A stretch of 64,000 nucleotides of DNA, taken from NCBI GenBank assembly GCA_031213475.1, contig JARUPZ010000017.1:6216167-6280166 (forward strand). Reading direction: 5' to 3'. This DNA is from Nereocystis luetkeana (taxonomy: Eukaryota > Sar > Phaeophyceae > Laminariales > Laminariaceae). How positions within the stretch are numbered: the stretch's first letter is position 1; the number at the start of each line of letters is the position of its first letter. The position numbers and the translations under genes are program-made. The notes below the pieces were generated by a model that searched no databases, was not told the DNA's origin, and saw only the letters and a program-made list of their open reading frames with translations. Positions 47,101 through 58,000 of the stretch are shown here, piece by piece.

Positions 47101-50100
47101 TTGACATGTGGTTGGTGGGGTGGGAGGGAGTCACCGTGACGATTTTCCGCGTTGCTCCGTGTAACAGCCCTATTACTCCGTGTAATAGTCCCTATTACTC
47201 CGAGTAATAGTCCCTATTACTCCGTGTAATAGTCGTATTACTCCCCCCCTAGGCCCCCCTCGACTGGGGCCTAATACTACTACTGTGCGATCTCGGACGA
47301 TCGGGTACCCCAAATGGTCTCCTACCATTCCAACTCCCTCAAATCCGAGGTCCTTCCGATACTTTACAGTTTTCCCCAGACCGTGTCCTGGCCGGGTTGT
47401 CTCTGAGACCCCCGTCCTGTGTCCGCCAGTTTTGGCGACACTCGACTGATTCCTTGTTAATTACCAGTATTTCCTTCGCCATCCGGCAAAGTGCAGCATG
47501 ATATTCAACATCGATCACTCGTATCTTTCTCGAAAGAAGGAAACCTCGGAAACAAAAGGAAACCCATGCGCACCGAGTTTTATTTGGTATGCCTAGATAT
47601 ATCTTACACGCCCCCGATCTGATATCCCTTCCCTCAGAAGTACCCGCTCCGACACGGGTCCTCCCGCTGCGACCGACGAGACCCCCCCGATACGGAGCGA
47701 ATGTAATATGGACTCGTCCAGGTTCCACCCTGACTCCCTGACGATCTCTTGAAGTGTCTGGGTTGCTTGGCCGTATCACCACGTTACGACTGTACCCCTG
47801 CTATGGTACGAGGAAAGAGGTGCGTGTTCGGGCACCATGGAGTGACAACAGATCAGTTCAACCATGGAGCGACGGCAGTTCGGCTAGGCCCTGACCTCCT
47901 CAGGGATATACATACATACATGTAGCATGTGTTGTTTTTCGCTCATCAATCATAGAATGTTTCAAGCTCAATTCGCAATTCGCTCGTCCACAACAGAACA
48001 CGGATTGTTTCTCGATCTGTTCCAGAGGCTCCTCACAAGTGACCTACCAGGCCGACCAGGAGGTAGAACATGACTATACTACTAGTGCCACCAACTACTG
48101 GCGAAGCTGGTTCGAACGTGGTCTTCCCTTGCCTCCTCTCATCTTTTTGTTTTCTGTTTGTAATATTTTTCTCGTTCTTTCTTGCGCTGATTCTCCGTGT
48201 TTTTCGTTTTATGTATTTCTCTTCTTTTTTTCGATTGCTAAGCCATATTGAACGAGTCGTGTGGCGTGGGTGGATGACGAGCCTGCTCTGCTTGTTTCGC
48301 ATTGTCTGACGCCAAGGAGCAGGGCATAGTTGACGAACCCAGGGCGAAGACGGCAATCTGGGTAGCAAGGTACCAGGTGGACTAGCAAGCAGAACCTGGC
48401 TATACTACTCTTACCACAAACTGCTGCCGCTATACCTGGAGGTTGCTTTGGGCTTTGGTCTGGCTGTTATTTTCCCTTTGGTTCTTTGTCTTACCCTATT
48501 TACAAGTATTAGTGGGGGTGTTTTTGTTATTTTCTCTTTTTTTGCCCGGCTCGTCCCTTCCGAATGTCTGCCACCTCGCCTGCGCGGAAGGGGGGGGGGG
48601 GGGGGGGGGGAGGCGAAAGTTTGTTCGTTCTGCTTTCTTTTTTTTTTTTTTCGTTTTTTTTTTTTTTCTCCCACTCTTTCGATGTGCCTTCTTTGTTTTG
48701 GTTTTCTCTTTGATTGTTTACTTTCGTTTCCCTATTTGATAGAATGTGTATGTTGTGCCTGTCGTATCTCTCAATAATAGTCAGATGGCATGCCATCGCA
48801 TTTGCCCACTCCTGCTGGGCTTACTGCATACGTGGCAACGCAGTTGTTGTTGTTTGTTGTTGTTCTCACATTAACTCTCTGACGAAGGAGTCCGTGGTCA
48901 CACAAAGGTGCTGGAGCCCTAGGAAGATCCGAAAAACAAAAAAAAAACGAAAATTCGGCTGCCTCAAAATACACGAGACGGAAAAAGCGCACACAAGATA
49001 AAACCAATGTGCAAAACTGAACTAACATGGCCGCGGGTATATCCTCTCAACTATAATATAGAAGAGTACCCCCGTTCCCACCACTAACCAACTCGTGGCT
49101 GCTGACTACAGCGGATGCTGTCTGGAGTGCTGCCTGCACCGTACGAAACGCACGGTAGTCGTGAAAACGAAAGAGGAACACACCTGCCTGCTATCTGGAG
49201 TGCTGTCAGAGTGAAGACTCGCGGATATGCAGTGAAAAAAGGAGCAATCGAACCTTACTACCACACGAATATCAACGATCGCCATCTCTTCCTGGACTGT
49301 CTGACACAAAAAGGTGCAGCACAGTTATGATACCACGTCCCTGATAATTGCGTAGGTTATTCCCCATGAAGGGTATACAACTCGTTAAACTACAAAATTT
49401 AAATACCAGTGACGAGTACCGGTAGATACTATTCTGCCTCGTGAAAAACAATACCAGGAAAAAACAAACTATGACTGCTTCTCTCGTGATGATAGTGTGC
49501 GCGCAGATCATGGGTCTTCATGCACCGTCTTCCTGCCGCTCTTTATGGCCGCATCATCGCCTTGGCCCAATCCACCCGCTCCTTTGCGCGTGCACTCGTT
49601 GCCATTTCCTTCCAGTCGTTTCCCTTTCTCCGTCATCCTGAAAAACAAAATGCTCCCCGCACTTGCGGTTCTGATCTGGGAAATAAAAATTCTCGCGCAG
49701 GGGGAGGTCAATCCGTCTCTTCCCCGCACGTCGACGCTCAGTCTCCCTCCTCCCTGGTCGTCGAATCCAGCCTCCTACCGGCGCAATAGACTGTGCCGTA
49801 GTGTGGCCTGTGGTGGCGCCTGCCTCCGCGCACGGACACCCCGATTGAGCATTGCTGCTCTGCCGCAGCTGCCTAAAAAGACGCGCGAATCGTAGGTCTC
49901 CGTGCCTGACGCACCACGTACGACCCAACTCTACTGCCGCCTGAGCCTCGCGGCCACAGGCAGCAGCAAGAAGGTATCACTCCTTGAGGGTGAGTCCGGC
50001 CTTACACCCGCCAGAAAGACCTACCCCACTCGCTATTAGCCTGATAGGGCATGCCTCGCAGCATTCCTTGCCGAGGCAGCGAGGGGAACGGAAGTAGTAT

Positions 50101-53100
50101 TATCTCTCTACAGCAGTAGTTGTGGCGTAGTTTTGTGACCACAAAACTTGAATCTCTTCTAGGCTACCCTACCTAGGATTTAAGAATCGGCACGGACTCT
50201 GGTTGTGCTGGATGTCGACGGGTAGAAATACCGGTTTTTAATATCAGGAGAACACACAAGACGTTGAGATTATACCTTCCTCCTTTCAAAACAATCGGTC
50301 GTATAACAACGCTCACGTTACATCCATTGTAATATGGCTTCTGAGCTTTGAAAATTGTCAAAGGTCTAAGGGTCATTCTTATCGGAGAGCTTTTTGACAG
50401 ATTTTCGACATTCTATTCTCGCAATTTTTCAATCTTCCATATTTTCTCGTTTTTTTTTTCCAAATATTGGAATGTTAACGAACTTGATATTTTTAGTTCT
50501 GGAGAATTCACGAATAGTGACAGAACGCCTCCGTATATTGATACATATCTCCAATTATTTCCAAACTTTGGAACCTGTGGAAAAAACGCTCTCCGATGAG
50601 AATGAACCTAAGCGTCGACAATAAATCGAACTCAAGGCCTGGTATCCAGTTTGTGGCGTCCACTACTATAATTATATATAAAACTACTGCTGCTGAATGT
50701 ACTACCGCCGTATTAGGTACCAACATAATATATGGATCGACGTATCATCCTCGCAAATATGGGATGAATTTGTTGCTGTTGTTGTTCTCACATTAACTCA
50801 CAATACAATGCCGTCCGTGGTCGCAGGACAAGCTCCAATAACCCTGGAGTGGAAGAAATACCTCGGTAGTAAAACAGAGGCAAATACTAAAAACAAGCAT
50901 ACGTACTGCACCACTGCGGACACCAGGGAAGAAAGACTACAAAATATTTTTAGTATGTAGACAAAAACCTAAAAAAAAAGATGAAGCGAAGCAAAAACAA
51001 AACAAAACAAACAGATAGCAGATAGCAAAACGCGAAAAAGGCAAAACGGACCATACTAACAGATACAAGTACACAAAGAGGATTCATATCGACAGTCACA
51101 CGAACATCGAGCTTCGGACTACGTAGGTAGGGAACCTTGCGCGGTCCGGCTGGTGGCCTGCTCGCTTTAAGGACCGCGTGGGGTGGTGGTGATGTTTTTT
51201 CTTCTTGACCCCGACGCCGAGGAGTTCATCCCTCAGGCGGGACGGGTACATCACCACAGCAGAGAGCGCTACGTGGGCAGCCGGTGGAGTGGAGAGGCTG
51301 GCCACAGCGTGGGTATGCATGCACGACAGGAAGGATGGGATTGTCGGCGTGGGTTGGGACGGCTGCACCCAGCCAACGGGAACCAAGGCGCGTACCGGGC
51401 TACGAAACGGAGAGCCACTTTCGCCATAGCGAAAAAAAAGAAACAAAAAAAGAAAAAAAGAAGGCGGGGACGAGCCTCACGTCGGCTGGCAAAGAGAGCA
51501 GCACGCGAGGCTCGTAAGAGACAGAAGGAGGCACTTGTGACGGTAGCGACCTACAATGTGCGCACCCTGGCTGTAAAGGGGAAGAACGGGTACGGACATG
51601 ACGAGCGGGTACTGGCGAAGGGACGGCAACTCGGCTGTGACTTCATTGGCCTGCAAGAAACTCGGAGGTCCGGCAGCACGACGTTCCGTGCGGCAGGGTA
51701 TCGTGTTTTCTGTTCAGGACAGGAAACAACAGCCACCAGGCAAGGGCTGTACGGAGTAGGCCTAGCTGTCAAGGAATCGTTGTGCAGTAAGTCTGTGTAT
51801 ACTCATCAGTTCGTTGACGAGCGGCTAATGTCTATGCGCTTTGAGCTGGCTGGCAAATGCGAGGCAGTCAATTTCGTCGTTGCGTATGCTCCAACTGATT
51901 GTACCAAGGACGCCGAACTGAAAGGTATCTTCTGGCAGAAGCTGGAGTACTTGGTGAAAAAAATCCCGACGAAAGAGTGTCTGTTTGTACTGATGGATGC
52001 CAACGCGCGAACTGGACAGAGGAAGGAAGGGTGCGGTGATGATGAAAGCAGAGTGCTGGGAGCGTATGGACGTGATGTTCGTAACGATAATGGCAGACGG
52101 CTCCTGTCGTTCGCCACCAATTGCAAGTTGGCTCTCACCAACACGTTTTTCAGCACGCGCAAGGGTGGGATATCGCATACTTACAACGGCACCGGCCCGA
52201 ATGACCGTAAGCGGATTGACTACATCCTAACCCGTCAAGTCCATCGACCTAGAGTACAAGATGCGAAAGTCGTCCCACAGCCTCCTGCCCCAGCTAAGGC
52301 TGACTCAGACCACAACATCTTGTATATCAAAGTCCGACTCGGTGGTCGTTTTGCGCCCAACAGACAAATACGTAGACCGACGAAACGCCGAGAGTTCGAC
52401 AGGCAGCTTTTTATGTCCGATGGAAATTGTCGTGAACGAGTAGTCTCCAGGATCATCTCCACTCTCAACCAGCCTATCCAGCCCCGTAATACGTCTGGTA
52501 TGGTTGAGATTTTCACTGCGGCTGTTATTGATGCGGTCGAAAAAGAGGTACCACCCCCTGCACGTCGCCACCGCAGACATGGATGGTGTGAGTCTGCCGA
52601 AACCTTGGCCGCATTCATGCCAGCATGGACAGCGAGGGAGGATGCACGACAATTCTTGCGTGCCCACCCCCGGGACAGAACCGCGTGGAAGACCCTGAGA
52701 TCTGCGTGTGCGAACCTGCAGAAGGTGATTGCCGCAGGACTGCATGCGTACTTCGAAGCGTACCTTGCCGAAACCGAACGACTCCTAGCGAACAACGACC
52801 AAAGAGGCTTTTACAAGCACCTTAAGAGTACGGTAGGATTGGAAGGGACTAAAGCGAGGAGCGAACAGTTCATTAGGGACGAGGATGGCACGATCCTACG
52901 GGATAAGGTGCGAATTCGTGAACGATGGGCGGGGTTTTATCACAAACTCTTGAACACGAAGTCGCTGAAACTCGATCCCACGATCATCGACCTCTTGCCA
53001 CCGCGACCGCCTAAACTGTCGCTTGAAGATGAACCATCCATAGACGAGATGACCGAAGCACTGAAGGGGATGTCGAATTGGAAAGCTGTCGGGCCAGATG

Positions 53101-55003
53101 GTCTCCCGGTCGAACTCCTAAAAATCGACCACCCGGCATTCGCCCAGCGCTTTCACAACATCCTTGTCAATGTTTGGTTAACAGGAGAAGTCCCTCAGCA
53201 ATGGAAAGATGCGATCATCAAGGTCCTTCACAAAAAGAAGGATCGAACTGACTGCAACAACTATAGAGGGATTTCGCTTGTTGCCCACACAGGCAAAGTG
53301 TTGTTGAAAATCGTCGCGTCCCGCCTCAGCAACTACTGCGAGACCGAGGAACTACTCCCCGAGGAACAGTGCGGCTTCCGCCCCGCACGATCAACGATTG
53401 ATATGTTGTTCGTCGTGCGCCGGCTGCAAGAGCTCGGACGACAGAGGAAAATCCCCTTATACGTGTGCTTCATCGATCTGCAGAAAGCGTACGACTCTGT
53501 CGACCGAGAGCTGTTATGGAAGGTACTCACACGCTTTGGCGTACCAACCAAGATGCTGAGAATTATCCGTAATTTCCACGATGGCATGCGGGCTCGCGTG
53601 CGTACTGATGACGGCGAGCTCTCGGAATGGTTTGATGTCACGCAGGGGCTGCGGCAAGGCTGTGTACTGTCACCGTTACTGTTCAACGTGTTCTTCGCTG
53701 CTGCGTTACACGTCGTACTAGTACGCTTCAGCCAAGACGAAGCCATTGTAAGGGATTTGGTCCAACTCTTGGAAGCTGGAGTAGTTCGAACAGGGAAGGA
53801 GGAGCCATTGGCGTGCGTGCGAAGGTCTGTATGGGGCATGTTGTACGCCGACGATGCAGGAATTGTCTCGAAGTCGGCTGAAGGGCTCGCAAAAATGATG
53901 ACAGTCATCGTGACTGTCTTCGAAGCAGCAGGCCTCACGGTGTCGGAAAAGAAGACTGAGACAATGGTCCTACAAACACCAGACCGGACAACCCTCGCAC
54001 CACCGCTCGTCATCGAAGCGGCAGGTCAGAGGTATAAGCAGACGACCCAGTTCTTATACCTAGGCGGCGTTATCCACGAAAACGCTGACCTCTCGCTCGA
54101 AATCGACCGACGGATCCGCCTCATGCGAGCATGCTTCAAACGGTTCGGCCCGGAGTTGTATGATAGGACGACCGCCCCCCTTAGCCTTAAAGTCCGAATG
54201 CTGAAGGCCGAGGTGATTGAGACCCTGCTGTACGGGTGTGTGACGTGGACCCTCAGAGCGGAACACTTTGCCAAGCTTCGAACGGCTCACCACCAAGTCC
54301 TGTTGCGAGTCATTGGCTTCCAGCGCCGACTTCGTACTGACCATGCCACCCTCTCGTACGCGAAGGCCCTCAAGATGACACGTTGCGAGAGCATCGAAAC
54401 GACCATTCGCAAACGGCGGCTCTTCTTTGCGGGGGGCGTGGCACGGCAAAGCAAGGAGCGATTACCCAATCGGGTAATGCTCGGGACGATAGCTGGTGGG
54501 GAGAACCCGAGACCAGGCGGACAGTGTAAGACTTGGCATAGATGCATAGTCGAAGACCTTAGGGAGTTCCGAGCCACCGAAGGGTCAACGGAAGTTGCCC
54601 CCTTGGTGTTTGGAGTTGAGACCGCGTTGTGGTCCACTGCAGCCAAAAAGGTGGGGAAGTGGTACCGGGGGATCCTTGAAGCAGCCGAACGGTTCATGGT
54701 GAGGTGGCACGAGGCTGAGGCTGAGATGAGTAGACAGCGCCGCGCATCCGCCGTGGATGGTGCCCAAAGGAACGGGGGGGGAGGGGGCAACAGGAGAAGT
54801 GGCATAAAGCCCGACCGAGTGAATGCGGAGAGGGGGGGGAACAGGAGGGGTAGAAGGGAAACGGCGGTAGACGAAAGTAGGAAGGAGATGGCAGACAGGG
54901 TAGCAAGGCACCAAGTCGACTAGGAAGTAGAATATGACCATACTACTAGTGCTACCAACTGGTGCAGCTGGCTCGAACGTGGTCTTCCCTTGTCTTCTCT
55001 TTT

Positions 55004-55040
<37 letters not shown>

Positions 55041-58000
55041 CTTGCGCTGACTCTCCGTGATTTTCATTTCATTTTTTCTCTTCCTCTTCCTTTTCTGATT
55101 GATAAGCCGTACTCAAGGAGCCGTGTGGCGTGGTTGGAAGACGAACCTGCTCTGCTCGGCTCGTATTGTCTGACGCCAAGGGGCTGGGCATAGTTGACGA
55201 ACGCAGGGCGGAGACGGCAGTCTGGGTAGCAAGGTACCAGGCGGATTAGCAGGGAGAACCTGGCTATACTACTCGTACCACAAGCTGCTGCCGCCACCTA
55301 GAAGGTGCTTTGGGCTTTGGTCTGCCTGTTATTTCCCCTTTGTTATTTTTCCTTGTTACTTTCTCCTTGGTTCTTTGTCTTACTCTGTTCACAAGCAGTG
55401 GTGTCTTTTGTTATTTCTTCTTTTTTCCAGCTCGTTCTTTTTCAAGTGTAGGCCACCTCGCCTGCGGGGGGGGGGGCACGACAGATTGTTTCTCTTAGAT
55501 TTTGCTTTCATTTTTCTTCTTTTTCTTTTTCGACTTGTCTACCTTGTTTTTGTTTTCTCTTTGATTGTTTCTTTTCGTTTCACTATTTCATAGATTGCGT
55601 ATGTCGTGCCTGTCGTATCTAGTATGATGACATGGCTTTGCATTGCCCACTGCAGTTCACACTGCACACGTGGCAACGTAGTATCTCTGTGGCGTAGCTT
55701 TGTGACCACAGAACTTGTATCTCTTCTAGGATGGAAGAATCGGCACGGACACTGGTTGTGCTGGATGTCGACGGGTAGAAAGAACGGTTTAATGTGAAGA
55801 ACACACACACACACATATCAATAGTTGACATTTTGACCAGACAGGTGTACGTATTGTATGTGTTTTAATCTAACAGGTGGGGTGTTGTTTGATTTTTTTT
55901 TCTTTTCTTTCTCATCCCATTCAGTATCTACGCACATCTTCTTCTCTCTCTCCTTCCAACTCGTAACTCATATTCGGGGTCACATACGTAGCAGGCTCTT
56001 TTCCCCCCTTCCCGCTACGGTACGTGCCTTCACTTTTATCGCGAGAATATTTCAGCCTTCTCTTCCCTCGTCGACTCGCATCGAATAGTGCCTACCCACG
56101 CTGCAAGGCGCTCTCAACAATTGAATCCCTTTTTTATTTTTGCAAATAAAGTCAAAGTCCGACCCTCCTGGGGCTCGAACCCAGGACTCAAACAAGTAGA
56201 ACTCGAGGTTAACTACTTGAACCACCGGGGCGACCGGCTATCTATCGAGACTAGTATTGACGGCATTTATTTGCGAACTTTCAACTCTTGTTTCTTGGGG
56301 GAAAATACAGCTATAGGTATCTTATGGAACTGCTGTTTTGTTGTTTGTGCTCGTCGACTGGTTGCGTCTGAGCCACGACCAAAGCAACGACATGGTTAAC
56401 CCTTTTAGGACCGCAGTCCCGTTTTGGGAGCAAATTACTTGGAATTTGAGTCGGTTGTTCCCAAAACGGTACTGCGGTCCTAAAAGGGTTAATACTGCTA
56501 CCTGTTTTTATTTTATTTTATTTTTTCTCATCCCATTTTTTATCTTCGCACATCTTCTTCTCTCTCTCCTTCCAACTCGTAACTCAGATCCGGGGTCACA
56601 TAGCAGGCTCTTCTCCCCCCTTCCCGCTACGGTACGTGCCTTCATTTTTTATCGCGAGAAGATTTCAGCCTTTTCTTCCCTCGTCGACTCGCATCGAATA
56701 GTGCCTACCCACGCTGCAAGGCGCTCTCAACAATTGAATCCCTTTTTTATTTTTGCAAATAAAGTCAAAGTCCGACCCTCCTGGGGCTCGAACCCAGGAC
56801 TCAAACAAGTAGAACTCGAGGTTAACCACTTGAACCACCGGGGCGACCTGTTACGCGCTATTCAATGCAGACGCTGCAGCAGTAGTTAGTTCTGTAGATA
56901 GCCGATACGATCAACACAGCAGGTGTCACTCGCATACATACGTAGCAACGTTAAGTTTATTAATATTAATAGCTGGAGTTGCTTTCCCTCTACCGCATCA
57001 ACAGCAGTAGTGGCTGGGTTGGCGTTGCTCGAAATGCCGAGCTGCTCATTGAGCACAACAGGGTGTTTCAACCCAAGCACGCGTAGTATGTGCCCCTCTT
57101 CAAGAGTACATATATATACAGAGAGAGCCTGGACCACCGTGTCTTCAAGGCCACTGCGATATAGTTTGCCAACATCGTGCTTCTTTTGTCGGACGAAAAC
57201 ACGATTTATCCACCGAAGGGCAAACATAGAGACTACGGAAGCGAGGGGAAACGAGGCGAGAGCAATCGGTCGCCCCGGTGGTTCAAGCGGTTAACCTCGA
57301 ATTCTACTTGTTTGAGTCCTGGCTTCGAGCCCCAGGTGGGTCGGACTTTTGACTTTATTTGCAAAAACAAAAAAAGGATTCAATTGTTGAGAGCGCCTTG
57401 CAGCGTGGGCAGGCACAATCAGACAATTCGATGCGAGTCGACGAGGGAAGAGAAGGCTGAAATCTTCTCGCGATAAAAATGAAGGCACGTACCGTAGCGG
57501 GAAGGGGGGAAAAGAGCCTGCTATGTGACCCCGGATCTGAGTTACGAATTGGAAGGAGAGAGAGAAGAAGATGTGTGAAGATAATGAATGAGATGAGCAA
57601 AAAATATATATATACCTGGTATATATATATGACGATGGAAGCGTTAACCGTGAGAGCGGCAGCGAACAAGATGACGAGCAGGTGGGGTCGTACATACCTG
57701 CAGCGTACCACAACAAAAACCACTTTGTACTACAGCAGTATTTTTAATAAGAGTAATGCGGGCGACCACAAACGCCAGCGGTTGCTGGAGAGTTGAGCTA
57801 CATCACACCTTACGGCACGCTTTCGAAACAAATAGTAGACGAACGACAACAAGAACTGCGTGATCGTATAATTGTGAGCTTGCCATTCACTACTTTCTGT
57901 CGCTGTACCCGGAGGCGTGAAAAAACGACCGAAATGGCTTCCACTTTGCCCAGGGATACACAGCAGCAGGAGCAGCAGGAGTAGTAGTCCCATCAAATTG

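Noticed and set aside
46679..50094. The two near-identical 357-bp segments as LTRs of one element
   Set aside because: They lack TG...CA ends, no matching flank duplication was seen, and each is continuous with the same (CAA)-tailed sequence, which fits two separate retroposon copies better.
56155..56235. A functional tRNA gene on the minus strand
   Set aside because: The head is repeated three times with an attached 260-bp body, and the acceptor stem pairs poorly, so it is a SINE head.
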